Notes: generated from the letters alone by a model not told the origin. 64,000 nt of DNA from Ariolimax columbianus (GCA_036924085.1 JAVGWX010000018.1:21927464-21991463); one strand, 5' to 3'; counted from the stretch's first letter, positions 10,324-21,360 are shown. Numbers and translations are program-made.

Positions 10324-11679
10324 TACTAAAGAAACTGTACACTGGAAGAGTGAGACCAGTTCTCGAGTATGGCATTGTGGCATGGACAACAGCAGCAAAG
10401 GCGAACTTCGATAAAGTTAGCAAACTTCAAAACCAAGCCATGAGAGTTATAACAGGAGGCATGAAGTCAACGCCAATTGTAGAACTTGAAAAGATTACAA
10501 AACTGCAATCCATGACCGATAGAAGAGACTGCAGAGCCCAGCTGCAGTCAGAGAAACTCCGAAGACTGACTGACCATCCAATGCACCAGAGACTAAACAA
10601 TTTGGGAAATGGGAAACTAAAGCGGAGAAACTTTGCAGAAATAGCCAAAGCAAAGATGCACGAAGATCCCACAAACGCACTAAGACCAAAACCCATCACT
10701 ACTGTACGAAAACCTACCTGGAGGCAGGATATATTTCCAGAGGTGGTAGAAAAGATACCAGGTATTGGAAACAAAAACTGCCAGACTGAAAAAGAAAGGA
10801 GAGATTCTACCCTAAGCTTCATATCGAAACTCTACCCAAGCATGGACTGGACCCATGCATACACCGATGGTTCTGTAACAAACAATACACAGAACGGAGG
10901 GGCAGGAGCATTCCTGAACCTACCAAATGGCAGACAAATAACACTGTCATTCGCTACTGGTAAGTACACAAGCAATTTCAGAGCGGAGGCAGAGGCACTG
11001 AGGGCGGCAGTGGAAGAAATGGTGACACACAGTGAAAATGAAAGCCATATAGTCCTGCTTACAGATGCTCTCGCCGTAGTCACAGCGCTAAAAAGCCTGA
11101 AAAACACAGAGCTTAATGACTTAAGAGCAGCACTCTGCAAACTGTGCTAGCAGTCCGCACCAAAAAGGGTAGTGGTTCAGTGGGTCCCATCAGACTGCAA
11201 CATCCAAGGCAACGAGGAGGCAGACAGACTGGCAAAAGAAGGTGCAAGACTACCACAAACAGATACTAGTATGACGTACGAAGAGTCAAAACAGCTTATC
11301 AAAGCCAGATACATGACCAAATGGGAAACCAAACATACTGGTTACACCAAAAACGATGCCTATTACCAGTTGAACCGAAGAGAGCAGGTCGTTGTCGTCA
11401 GACTTCGCACTGGCCACAATAGACTAAGGTACCACCTATTCAACAAATTGAAGATAGGTGGTACCGACGAATGCCCGTGCGGTACTGGTAAAATGACCGC
11501 TGAACATCTGCTGCAGAACTGCCCGACATACGAGGATCAGAGAGAGCAGATGTGGCCATCACCAGTGGAACTGCAAGACAAGCTCTATGGCAGTGGCGAC
11601 AGCCTCAGGATGACCGCCGATTTTTTCGAAAAAATAATGGTTACTGTCTGACTGCGTACGAAGAAGAAGAAAGAAGAAA
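10324..11679 (+). mobile_element. LINE1 copy A, 5'-truncated, RT end plus RNase H
   Basis: 3' end of an I/Nimb-like non-LTR retrotransposon: the end of the reverse transcriptase (VRPVLEYGIVAWTTAAKANF), a linker, RNase H (YTDGSV, then E, LLTDALAVV, GNEEADRLA) and a Cys-rich end (CPCGTGKMTAEHLLQNC). One nonsense codon, TAG at 11148-11150, replaces the CAG seen in other copies; otherwise the frame is open to 11651. It ends in (GAA)n. The flanks carry a near-perfect 12 bp target duplication, gatgaatcagta (10312-10323) and gatgaaccagta (11680-11691). 5' truncation is normal for LINE insertions. Confidence 0.9.
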
Positions 11680-11691
11680 GATGAACCAGTA

Positions 11692-11942
11692 GTGCACAGA
11701 TTGTTGAATTTTGAAATTATAATCGGGCCCTACAGAGAGAGGCGAATGAGATTTCGTAGAAAGAGTGTGTAAAACCAGCGAGTTACATGCACCTTCAGTA
11801 TTTACACAATTCGCTATTTGCTAAGAGGAACTGGGCACCTATAGGTCTGCTCGGAGTTCAATAATGTCGGTTCATAACAGAACAGAACAATTTCATTAGA
11901 ATTTTATATTGGTGTTCGAGTTCGAAGGCACGTTTCATGGTC
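11692..11942. other. No gene recognised
   Basis: Short unique-looking spacer between two LINE1 copies. Confidence 0.4.
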
Positions 11943-11955
11943 AGAGAAAACATCT

Positions 11956-13390
11956 TCTTATTATTATTATTCGTACGCTGTGAGACGTCAACTTGTATTT
12001 GTTCGAAGAAAGCAGCTGTCATCCTAAGGCTGTCGACATTGCCATAGAGCTTGTCTAGTGTTGCCCCTGGTGATGGTCACATGTGCTTTCTCTGGTCCTC
12101 GTATGTCGGGCAGGTTTGCAGCAGATGTTCAGCGGTCATTGTCCCTGTACCACAGGTGCATTCGTCAGTAGCACCTATCTTCAGTTTATTGAATAGATGG
12201 TACATCAGTCTGTTGTGGCCTGTGCGGAGTCTGAAGACCACGACCTGTTCTCTTCTGTTCAACTGGTAGTAGGCATCATTTTTTGTATAGCCAGTATGTT
12301 CTGTTTCCTATTTGGTCATGTATCTGGCCCTAATAAACCTTTTGGACTCTTCGTATGTCACACTAGAATCTGGTTGTGGTAGTCTTGCACCTTCTTTTGC
12401 CAGTCTGTTTGCCTCCTCGTTGCCTTGGATGTTACAGTGGGATGGAACCCACTGTACCACTACTCTTTTTGGTGCAGACTGCTGGCAAAGTTGACAGAGT
12501 ACTGCTCTTAAATCATTAAGTTCAGTATTTTTCTGGCTTTTTAGTGCTTTAACTACGGCCAGGGCATCTGTAAACAGGAATATCTGGCTTTCATTGCTTT
12601 CGCATGTCAGCATTGCTTTTACTGCAGCCTTCAGTGCCTCTGCCTCCGCTCTGAAATTGCTTCAGTATTTTCCAGTTGCTACTGACAGTTTTATTTTTCT
12701 ACCATTTGGTAGGCTCAGGAATGCCCCTGCCCCTCCGTTCTGTGTTGTGTTTGTTACAGAACCGTCGGTGTAGGCATGGGTCCAGTCCATGCTTGGGTAG
12801 TTTTCCGCTATGTACCTCAGGGTTATGTCTTTTCTTTCTTTTTTCAGTCTGGCTGTTCTTGTTTCCAATACTTAGTATATTTTCTACCACCTCCGGAATA
12901 ATATGCTGCTTCCATGTGGGTTTGCGTACAGTACGGATGGGCTTTGGTGTTGTTACGGTGTTCATAGGGTCTTCGCTCATCTTTGCTTTGGCTATTTCTG
13001 CAAAGTTTCTCCGCTTTAGTTTCCCATTTCCAAATCTATTTAGTCTCTCTGATGCATTGGATTGTCTGTCAGTCTTCTGAGTTTCTCTGCTTGCTGCTAG
13101 GCTCTGCAGTCTCTTCTGTCGGTCATGGATTGCAGATTTGTAATCTTTTCAAGTTCTACAATTGGTGTTGTCTTCATGCCTCCTGTTATAACTCTCATGG
13201 CTTGGTTTTGGAGTTTGCTAATTTTATCAAAGTTCGCCTTTGCTGCTGTTGTCCATGCCACAATGCCATACTCGAGAACTGGTCACACTCTTCAGTGTAC
13301 AGTTTCTTTAGTATTCTTTCGTCTGCTCCCCAGCTTGTGCCAGCAAGTTTTTTTAATGATTGCCATTGTTTGTCTGGCTCTCATTCGGTT
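11956..13390 (-). pseudogene. LINE1 copy B, older diverged subfamily
   Basis: Antisense to plus, it encodes in broken frames the RT end, linker, RNase H (YTDGSV, LFTDALAVVKALK, GNEEANRLAK) and Cys-rich end (CTCGTGTMTAEHLLQTCPTY). Several frameshifts separate the blocks (12077-12262, 12308-12613, 12662-12868, 12699-12980). The tail near 11957 is AAT/AAG-like in place of clean GAA. A perfect 13 bp duplication, agagaaaacatct, flanks it at 11943-11955 and 13391-13403. Copy F at 54067 is the same subfamily. Confidence 0.88.
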
Positions 13391-13403
13391 AGAGAAAACA
13401 TCT

Positions 13404-13855
13404 AAGATCGCACCTCAGTTCCACGCCAGACAGACGGAAACAGACTGTGTTACAGCAGCCTGGCCAACAATGTGGTGATCAATACCTTCATCTCCCTATT
13501 TTTTAGGCTGCTGAGAAGCTTTACGCCGTACTACAGCGAGGACCATTTCCCACCTTCTTCATCGCGTCTGTTGGTGTATGAAGAGCCACTCGCAACCCGT
13601 TATAGGAAAGAATCAGTGAAGAGTGAAGAAATCCATAAAAGTAGCTTTGAGAACAAGCAGATAACTGTATTTTTATATATTATTCTACATTCTCGACAGA
13701 GGTGGTAACGCATTTGATCGGTTTAAAAAATAAACACGTATTGTATATAGATGGACTAAGATAATGTTGCATGCAAGCCCAGGGTGTCTAAAACCATCGG
13801 TACGCCACTGCGTGCCTGCCACTGAAGATAGAGACGTGTTATCAATAAGTGTTGG
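13404..13855. other. No gene recognised
   Basis: Unique-looking sequence. Frames at 13125-13478 and 13472-13708 are short and have no domain. Confidence 0.35.
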
Positions 13856-14110
13856 GAACGTCGTGGGCTAGTGGTTAAATGGCACGGCTGACAACCCTAA
13901 GGTGCTCGGTTCGATCCCCATACAGCACCGGCCGTTACCCTGGGGAAGCAAACCCTTACATAAAATGCATTCCGAAGAGAGTAAGGATCGCAATGGGAAG
14001 GCAAACGCGCTACCCGAAAGGGTTAGCTGAAATCTGATGTATCGGACCTAAAGGTGCAGATGTTGCAGCTTTGCTGCAAACTGTAACACAACTATACGTT
14101 CTTGGGATAA
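13856..14110 (+). mobile_element. SINE2 (tRNA-derived), mosaic copy
   Basis: The head carries pol III box A (gtgggctagtggttaaatgg, 13862 on) and box B (ggttcgatcccc, about 13908), then accggccgttaccctgggga and a body whose second half (ctgatgtatcggacctaaag, gctgcaaactgtaacacaac) resembles SINE1. It ends with gaagaagaag leading into the polypurine tract. It is not a functional tRNA: no acceptor-stem pairing is evident. Confidence 0.8.
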
Positions 14111-14330
14111 ATGCTGAAGAAGAAGAGGACGAAGAAAAAGAAGAAGAAAATGAAGGCAAGAAGAAGACAAAAACATGAAGAAGAGGCAAAAACAAGAAAG
14201 AAGAAGCGAAAAGAAGCGAGAAAAAGAAAGAAGCAAAAAGGAAGAAGAAGATGAAGAAGAAGAAGAAGAGGAAAAAGAAGAAGAAGAAGAAGAAAAAGAA
14301 GAAGAAGAGGAAGAAGCAGAAGAAATGTCT
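14111..14330. repeat. GAA/AAG polypurine tract (expanded SINE tail)
   Basis: Imperfect gaagaa and aaagaag repeats continuing directly from the 3' end of the SINE at 13856. It lies 200 bp downstream of the GPCR exon's splice donor, inside that gene's presumed first intron. Confidence 0.85.
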
Positions 14331-14523
14331 TTCCTTCTATTTGATGAAATTAAGAAACAACACATCTGTGTTTTATAACATTTGGTGACAAATAGATTGT
14401 CAGTGAACATATGCTGTGTGATAGTCATTCTAAAAAACATTGATTTAATAGAGTATTAAATTCTCAGAATGGAACACATTTTGTATCAGAGTCCAGGATA
14501 CGCCACTGGATATAACGTACACA

Positions 14524-14533
14524 CAACACCTAC
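14524..14533 (-). other. Splice donor of the GPCR exon
   Basis: On minus the exon ends TTGCAAG and the intron begins GTAGGTGTTG, a strong 5' splice site. Reading past it gives a short non-homologous tail, as expected for intron. Confidence 0.85.
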
Positions 14534-15242
14534 CTTGCAAATACCTAATGAAGATGCAGATGAACTTGCCAAAGATGAAATCCATCAGCAGCACAGGCAC
14601 TAGAGTGAAAGGCATGCAAACAAGGGCTAGGAGCATGTCACTGACAGCCAGGTTCAACAGAAAGACGTTTGTCACTGTCCTCATACGCTTATTCTGTATG
14701 AGAGTTACGATGATGAGAAGGTTGCCCACCAAAGCAAGGAAGAAGATGATGGCGTAAAAGGCTATCTGGATCTCAACACTTAATCGAGGCAGGATGTATT
14801 GAACCGGAAAAGTCGTATTTCCATATAGGGACTCATTGTAATTCGACGTCGAAGTGGAAGGTACAGGAAAGTCAATGTTGGAAAATATGTTTATTCCTAC
14901 ATCACTTGTTCTGTTTCTGGGATTCTGGATATTGTTGGCGAATTCAATGTCGTATTTTGCTACACGTGTGTTTGTTGTTGGAGCTATGTTGTAGGTTCTG
15001 GTTATTGGAAAGTTGCTTTTGGTTTCCAAGACTGAGATGCCCAGATGTCTTTGGGTAGTCGCTCTTTTACTTTCACTCCAGATCATGTTTATGTATGATC
15101 TAGACTGTTGTAAGAAAGGATTACTGCGTTTAAACTGCTGATGTCGCTGGTTCGAACTTGTCTTTGATCCAGAATTAAAATCGCAGCATTTTATTTGGAT
15201 GTCAGGTGACGCTTGAAAGCCATTATGGTGTGAGCCATTCAT
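14534..15242 (-). CDS. CCK/sulfakinin receptor-like GPCR, first coding exon
   Basis: Encodes 236 codons plus one base of a rhodopsin-family peptide receptor, a plasma-membrane G-protein-coupled receptor. The start at 15242 has an in-frame TGA just upstream (15272-15270). Residues 1-150 form a long extracellular N-terminus with N-glycosylation sequons at N2, N110, N136 and N142, and no obvious signal peptide. TM1 spans about 155-181 with the GN motif (N174); TM2 about 190-216 with LAVSD (D202). The loop NKRMRTVTNVFLLNLAVSD and the CMPFTLVPVLLMDFIFGK segment are characteristic of cholecystokinin and sulfakinin receptors. C229 is the expected TM3 disulfide cysteine. The exon stops within a codon (phase 1) at a CAAG|GTAGGT donor. 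TM3-TM7 and the DRY motif are not seen in the window; those exons should lie at lower coordinates or beyond the left edge. The ligand specificity is inference. Confidence 0.85.
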
Positions 15243-15272
15243 TTTTTTCTGCTCGGGATTAGCTCTGAATCA

Positions 15273-15640
15273 ACACATTTTTAATTCACACGACACGCGA
15301 CAGCTGAACGAACAATATTGGCTAACTCCAAAATATTTGAGCACTTCATTTGAAAGGAAAAAATCAAAGCAGAGGCACTTTTGCGAAGGATATCAATGGA
15401 ATATGTTGCTGTACTGGCAGACGCCATCAGTTGTGAAGGTCGCTGCTTGATTTGTTAGAACAGTCTGAGGATCCTAGTAAAAAAAAAAGAACCCGAGAGG
15501 TTGGCTAGTTTCACCAACTATGCATTATCAGTTTTCGTATAAAACAGCTAGAAAAAATAATATTTAGGGCCAATGTTACTACTAGACTGAAAGTCGATCT
15601 AACACATTGGTTAACTGCACTTAATTCTTTCGATCTATCT
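15273..15640. other. 5' flank of the GPCR exon
   Basis: Upstream on minus of the start codon. No recognisable promoter element, upstream exon or repeat could be supported. Confidence 0.35.
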
Positions 15641-15644
15641 TGTT

Positions 15645-16160
15645 CACATGTCGTTAGACGTCGTGTGGAGGTGCGACTTCCTTCTGTTTCATATTTTTCG
15701 GCAGATGAAAATCTACTAGTGACTTGTCAGGTCAATCAAAGCATCTGTTAGCCACTGAAATATACGATTGCCTATTTTTGAGACTGGTCGAGGTGGAAGC
15801 GTAAATTAAAGCAAGGTAGACCCGCAGCCTGTCAGGCGCCATCTAAGCCGCTCCGATAACCACATAACCAAGACCTGTTATTTTGGCCACACAGTCCCCT
15901 TTCTTTGCGACATATTCTCTGTGGGGCGAGAATCCCTAGAATAATTTGAGTAGATTTTTAACTTTAATTTTGCCTGAGCAGCGACCGTTAGGCCTACTCT
16001 TTTCGATTTCCAACTGCTAAGGTATTTTTAACGTACGCGCCACTGCACGCGGGGGTCTGATCTCACTACTCGGAGATCAGGGGAAATATTTACCGGATGA
16101 TCCACGTGAATAAATCTCGGTGTCTCGACAGGAATTTGAACCCGCTTCGAGACCACTTAA
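15645..16160 (-). mobile_element. SINE3 (tRNA-derived with conserved core), split copy
   Basis: The minus sense has a degenerate box B (gggttcaaattcc) near 16135-16150 and the family core tgatctccgagtagtgagat (about 16060-16080), with acgtggatcatccggtaaat beside it. The tail segment gacgtcgtgtggaggtgcga lies near 15658. About 230 bp (15705-15940) separates blocks that are adjacent in the copy at 33420, so this copy carries an insertion or the other a deletion. Confidence 0.7.
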
Positions 16161-16164
16161 TTTA

Positions 16165-16400
16165 ACTTCTTTATCCTGGTTAAAAAGGTCCTAAAGAGCC
16201 TTTATGCAACCAGTTTATTCTACTCCACAGATACTAAAAATAACTTTGAGCATTCAATCCATCTTTTAATGCGTTAACTGACCCTGCGTCCACCACATCC
16301 TGTGACAATCCATTCTAAGCGTTCACCACTCTCTAACTAAAAAAAATTTCCTAATATTTAATCTAGACATGTCTTTAACCAATTTGAAGCTGTGCACTGG
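16165..16400 (-). pseudogene. CR1-like LINE 3' remnant
   Basis: Matches the downstream part of the CR1 copy at the right window edge: caatccattctaagcgttca and ttcctaatatttaatctaga correspond to gcagtccaagcattcaccac and tttcctatctaatctagacc near 63310-63365. Too decayed for a frame. Confidence 0.65.
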
Positions 16401-16644
16401 CTTCCTAGCTCAAGCGATCTGGGAAGGGTTCCAAGATTGTGCGGGATTTTTCCAATCACATAACGGCTCCTTTGGTGTCGACCCAGTCTCAAAATTAGAT
16501 ACTGGAATAATCTGGGAAAGTAATGGCGGACAGCGTGATGTTGACCACACTAACCTTAGCGTGCAGAGAGCCAAGAAAAATATGGACCTAACACCACATT
16601 GCCATTTTGCCACAATGGCGTGATACGAGAATTTTTCTTTTCCC
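16401..16644. other. No gene recognised
   Basis: Overlapping frames on both strands (16369-16623, 16410-16613) with no domain. Not supported as a gene. Confidence 0.35.
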
Positions 16645-17040
16645 TTTTTTTTTCTAGTTTACTTTTATCATCATTATTTTTAAGTTTTGTATTATTCTAG
16701 ATTACCTTTATCGTCCTTATCTTTAAGTTTTTTTATTATTCTAGATTACCTTTATCTTTATTACCTTTAGGTATTATTATTCTAGATTACCTTTATCATT
16801 ATTACCTTTAAGTATAATTATTCTAGATTAGCTTAATCATTATTACCTTTAAGTATTATAATTTAGATTTCCTTTATCATCATGACCTTTAAGTATTATA
16901 GTTATAGATTACCGTTATCGTGATTATCTTTAAGTATTTTTATTCTACATTACCTTTATCATTATTATCTTTAAGTATTATTATTGTAGATTACCTTTAT
17001 CTTCATTACCTTTCAGTATTAACGATAACAATAATAATAA
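16645..17040. repeat. ~42-bp AT-rich minisatellite
   Basis: About nine imperfect copies of a unit made from ttctagattacctttatc and attattacctttaagtatta. Copy lengths vary from about 40 to 45 bp. Confidence 0.85.
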
Positions 17041-17116
17041 TTATACGCCCATCGCTCCCTCGAAGCATAGACTCAACACTACTTTCAGATTCAAGCTTCA
17101 TCAGCGTATGGCTTGG

Positions 17117-17470
17117 CTCCGTTCGTTCTCAATCTCCCGCTACCAAACCCTAAAAGGGCTTAAGTAGCATAATGTAGTCCAGAGAACGTAATGCGTTGTG
17201 TCGTAGTTTACAGCTTGACTGCGATATTTGCACCTTTCGGTCCAACACATCCGACTTCAGCAAGCATTTTTTTTAGTACCGGTTTAGCATTCCCTCTTCG
17301 ATCCCTTCTCCTTAGCCAGTCTGCCCTGCTGCAGCCTGTTATCCAGGATCACCGCGTGGAGGTGTAGAAGGGTCTTGGCAGCTCTGTTTCGCTGGCCCTG
17401 GCGCTAGCAGTCAGCTATAGGTCTCTGACCACTACAGCTCATGCGCTGCTCAGCATCTTCCTCCCTGATC
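17117..17470 (-). mobile_element. SINE1 copy
   Basis: From cgttcgttctcaatctcccg to gctcatgcgctgctcagc, nearly full length, sense strand minus. The GAA tail is not preserved at the low-coordinate end. Confidence 0.85.
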
Positions 17471-17792
17471 AGCGTATAATGAGTAGGTATTGTGGTTACA
17501 GGCAATTGATCTTGCGCAAGCAACGTTTGTCAGTCCTATCACAAACTTCCCAGGTCTCGTGGCCCGTAGGAATGGAATAAGCAGGATATTCTGAAGAGTT
17601 AGATGAGAAGCGGACCCATTGACATATTGATTGTCTAATTTCGAACATCTAAATCTATATTGCCTATTACATTCCTCGAATTTCCGACCGTTGGACAGTT
17701 GTTAATGTCCTCGTCTCTGTCATCAATATTGTCACCCAACTTTTTTTTCTACCATCCTCATTAGCCACAATGTCTACTATATCAAACAGACA
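17471..17792. other. No gene recognised
   Basis: No frame, repeat or RNA gene could be supported. Confidence 0.35.
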
Positions 17793-18032
17793 GGGGACGG
17801 CGTGGCCTAGTGGTTAAGTGACACGGCTCACAACTCCAAGGTGCTGGTTTCGATCCCCATCACATCACCGGTCGTTACCCCGGGGAAGCAAACCCTTAGA
17901 AAATGCAGGAGGAAGCAGACCCTTACTCAAATGTAAAATGCAATGGGCCGCCAGGCGCAAAATAAAAACCGTAATGCAAACGCACATCGCCTTGGGGAAT
18001 AGAGAATAAAGGCGAACGCAAAAAAAAAAAGA
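17793..18032 (+). mobile_element. SINE2 (tRNA-derived)
   Basis: Box A (gtggcctagtggttaagtga, 17800 on) and box B (ggtttcgatcccc, about 17846) are followed by accggtcgttaccccgggga, a body with ccgccaggcgcaaaataaaa, and a 3' end ggaatagagaataaaggcga followed by an A-rich run. This copy lacks the SINE1-like second half seen at 13856. Confidence 0.85.
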
Positions 18033-18439
18033 AAACAATATCAAAAAGACACGCTTCATTGAAAGATCAAATCATTCTGCCATTTTATTTTCATATTTAA
18101 AAAAAAGCATGATTCATTCTGGCATTTATTTCGACCAGAAAGCATTGACAAGACATTTTGCTTTATTAAGAGAATCATAGCTACTCCCGCTGTTTTACCC
18201 ATTATTGTTGGGTTTCCCCACTCTAACATTCAGAGCATTGAGTAGAAATGACATCGTGTTAACACTATGGTGGCCGTCCATGTTTACCTAGAAATATCCA
18301 AGGGTGACCCTAAACATTATTTTTTCTAGGACCTTTGTTTTAAATCAGACAGTTGAATTCCCTTGGTCTGTACAAATTCTGAGTTGAGTGTTGTCAGCCG
18401 ACGTGGACGACATCAGAGAAAACGCCGCCGCATAGATAG
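18033..18439. other. No gene recognised
   Basis: AT-rich spacer. At its right end a short R3 start (gtttcgaatgcccacaat, 18448-18465) marks the site where LINE1 copy C inserted. Confidence 0.5.
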
Positions 18440-18465
18440 GGCAATTTGTTTCGAATGCCCACAAT

Positions 18466-19653
18466 TACAAAACTGCAATCCATGACCGATAGAAGAGACT
18501 GCAGAGCCCAGCTGCAGTCAGAGAAACTCCGAAGACTGACGGACCACCCAATGTACCAAAGACTAAACAATTTGCGAAATGGGAAACTAAAGCGGAGAAA
18601 CTTTGCAGAAATAGCCAAAGCAAAGATGCACGAAGATCCCATAAACGCACTAACAACACCAAAACCCATCACTACTGTACGAAAACCTACCTGGAGGCAG
18701 GATATATTTCCAGAGGTGGTAGAAAATATACCAGGTATTGCAAACAAAAACTGCCAGACCGAAAAAGAAAGGAGAGACACTACCCTAAGCTTCATAACGA
18801 AAAGCTACCCAAGCATGGACTGGACCCATGCATACACCGACGGTTCTGTAACAAACACTACACAGAACGGAGGGGCAGGAGCATTCCTGAACCTACCAAA
18901 TGGCAGAAAAATAACACTGTCATTCGCTACTGGTAAGTACACAAGCAATTTCAGAGCGGAGGCAGAGGCACTGAGGGCGGCAGTGGAAGAAATGGTGACA
19001 CACAGTGAAAATGAGAGCCATATAGTCCTGCTGACAGATGCTCTCGCCGTAGTCACAGCGCTAAAAAGCCAGAAAAACACTGAGCTTAATGACTTAAGAG
19101 CAGCACTCTGCAAATTGTGCCAGCAGTCCGCACCAAAAAGGGTAGTGGTACAGTGGGTCCCGGCACACTGCAACATCCAAGGCAACGAGGAGGCAGACAG
19201 ACTGGCAAAAGAAGGTGCAAGACTACCACAAACAGATACCAGTATGACGTACGAAGAGTCAAAACGGCTTATCAAAGCCAGATACATGACCAAATGGGAA
19301 ACCGAACATACTGGTTACACCAAAAACGATGCCTATTACCAGTTGAACCGAAGAGAGCAGGTCGTTGTCTTCAGACTTCGCACTGGCCACAACAGACTGA
19401 GGTACCACCTATTCAACAAATTGAAGATAGGGTGTACCGACGAATGCCCGTGCGGTACTGGTAAAATGACCACTGAACATCTGCTACAGAACTGCCCGAC
19501 ATACGAGGATCAGAGAGAGCAGATGTGGCCATTACCAGTGGAACTGCAAGACAAGCTCTATGGCAGTGGCGAGAGCCTCAGGATGACCGCCGCTTTTCTC
19601 GAAAAAATAATGGTTACTGTCTGACTGTGTACGCAGAAGAAGAAGAAGAAGAA
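18466..19653 (+). mobile_element. LINE1 copy C, intact RNase H C-terminus
   Basis: 5'-truncated copy beginning at the TKLQSMTDRRDCRAQLQSEK segment. A single frame runs to a TGA at 19622-19624 (392 codons counting four from the flank). RNase H residues are all present: D132 in YTDGSV, E172, D198 in LLTDALAVV, H241 and D251 in GNEEADRLA; then the Cys-rich end CPCGTGKMTTEHLLQNC. It ends with gaagaagaag. A perfect 13 bp duplication, gaatgcccacaat, lies at 18453-18465 and 19654-19666. The target was an R3 repeat. Autonomous transposition is impossible because RT and endonuclease are missing. Confidence 0.92.
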
Positions 19654-20015
19654 GAATGCCCACAATGAATAGGCTACTCTTTTGTGCGCCATGAAAAGGG
19701 CATTAAGTGACGGGTTTCAGTAGCATTCCTCACATCTTGATCGTGCTGATGAAGGTGACTGGGGTCCTCCATGTGGCTGTGCTATGCTTGGCTTTATCTT
19801 CGTGTCGCTCACTACTACGAAGATCACGTCGAAGCTCATCTTGTTAGCCAAACTGTTGTCCTCGACAACAACCCGTTTCCAGGACGACCAACGAGGAGGT
19901 TAGGCGAGGGTCTTGGCCAGTATATTTCTCTTGACCCCGGCTAACATTCTCTGATCAGTGTGTTTTGCCTGACAAGACGTTACCCTTATGGTCCCTTACG
20001 GGAAGCTTGAAACCA
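19654..20015 (+). repeat. Dispersed repeat R3, copy 3 (split by LINE1 copy C)
   Basis: Continues the R3 start left at 18448-18465: gaatgcccacaatgaatagg, cattaagtgacgggtttcag, ctactacgaagatcacgtcg, and terminal gatcagtgtgttttgcctga. Confidence 0.8.
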
Positions 20016-20559
20016 CGTTCCGCGATAGACCGGCCAGCCGACTACGGGTGGGCGGTCTGATCCACCTCTGCTCAAATTGAATACACAGGTCAAGCTGTCA
20101 CTCAATTTTTCTTTGTTGTTTCCTCTGCAAAATCCACATTACTTTCATGTTGTTTTTTTCATCTCTTAATCCTAATTTATCCTTCATATTGATAGAAACA
20201 GGTCATGCTGTCACTTTGTACTTCTTCGTTGCTCCGTTTGTGAAATGCTCACAATTATTGTACTACTACATTTTGCATTGTGTCTTAAGATTCCATCGTC
20301 CCTACTTTAATCCTCAGACGTGTCGGAGAGGTGAATGCTTTTAATTTGTGCTTTTCGTTGATGTTACTGAATAGTCTTCTTCGCAATCATTTGCATCAAT
20401 CTGGCGAAGCGGGTGACTTTCAACCACAAACATGTTCTGTTTGGTTATACTAGGGCGTCTTGATGTTTTGTCTGGCATGCTGGGTCCTGTGTTATGTTCT
20501 GACTCCTGGGAACATATTATAATTATTTTTTTAATTTTTGTATTGTCCATTCATGAGAA
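20016..20559. other. No gene recognised
   Basis: AT-rich sequence. Short frames at 20147-20344, 20341-20550 and 20432-20773 show no domain, although the last runs into LINE-like sequence. Confidence 0.35.
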
Positions 20560-20990
20560 CGTCTGTGTGGCTGGTTTTAAACAACTGACAAGACTTGTCA
20601 AGATTTGTTGGGAAAATGGTGGTTTCCCCATGCCTTCCGTATCTAAACGGATGCATACTCTTTCCTTATCGTTTCACATCTATGAGCAAAACATAATTAG
20701 AAACCCCAAAAATGACAAAGATTTTGAAACGTTCAACCCTTTACAAATAGCGGAAATAGAATATCAGAACTGAGATATGCAAATGATACAGATGTTATTT
20801 CGATTAGCTCCACTGGATTTGAACAGGTGATCTTGTCGGTTAAACAACACAACTAGAAACAACATTCATGCCTAGACATCAGCATAGTCAAGGTGATGAC
20901 CACTAACAACAACCAATCGTAAAGCTATCCTGGAGAAGCAAATGTTGAATATCACGGCTCAACGATAAGCAGCAATGGAGATTAACAAAA
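20560..20990 (+). pseudogene. Decayed LINE reverse-transcriptase fragment
   Basis: A frame ending near 20773 (FNPLQIAEIEYQ) is followed in another frame by LRYANDTDVISISS, a damaged form of the RT YADD catalytic motif, and then by KVMTTNNNQS, typical of the segment after it. The first catalytic Asp of YADD is Asn here. Too broken for family assignment; RTE- or CR1-like. Confidence 0.5.
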
Positions 20991-21125
20991 TGGTGTCCAG
21001 TTCAGTTCGAAGGTCGGCTGCAACGGATCTCCGGTGTACTCTATCTCTTGCCGTTATCGTGCATTCTGATGGGCGTTTTCCAGTCCATCTCCTGGTGTTA
21101 TCCACTCACTTAAAACGTTTTCTGC
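20990..21125 (-). repeat. LINE 3' tail fragment
   Basis: On minus, gagatggactggaaaacgcc and accggagatccgttgcagcc match the LINE tail segment found plus-strand at 8290-8400. Confidence 0.5.
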
Positions 21126-21360
21126 CTCTTTAACGACTGCATACCCTCGTCAACAAGACGGTATGTGTTATTATATGACCATAATAGCTTAACTGTCTAA
21201 CCCTGATATCGGTCATTAATTCACTTTTAACCCCCAACTTTTCCAATACCTCCAAGTTTATTTTCTTCTCTTTCCAAGAAATACGACCTAATCTTCTATA
21301 TACCCACATTTCGAAGGCTTCAATACTCTTTTCCAATTTGTTATTCATTGTGCGTGTTTC
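21125..21360 (-). pseudogene. RTE-like LINE C-terminal fragment
   Basis: The minus frame includes KSIEAFEMWVYRRLGRISWK, then VLEKLGVKSELMTDIRVRQL and YYGHI, the standard post-RT block of RTE-type elements. The same family occurs at 40131-41040. Confidence 0.7.

Noticed and set aside
13856..13925. tRNA gene suggested by pol III boxes A and B (also at 17800, 32270, 49090, 51398 and 33670)
   Set aside because: Box spacing fits but cloverleaf pairing is not evident and each is the head of a repeated SINE.
1..14523. TM3-TM7 exons of the GPCR on minus
   Set aside because: No ERY/DRY, WxxP or NPxxY-type segments were found in the minus frames; intron 1 must be longer or the gene is incomplete.
18446..19624. 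A host RNase H gene
   Set aside because: It is the LINE1 C-terminus with target duplications, GAA tail and five sister copies in the window.
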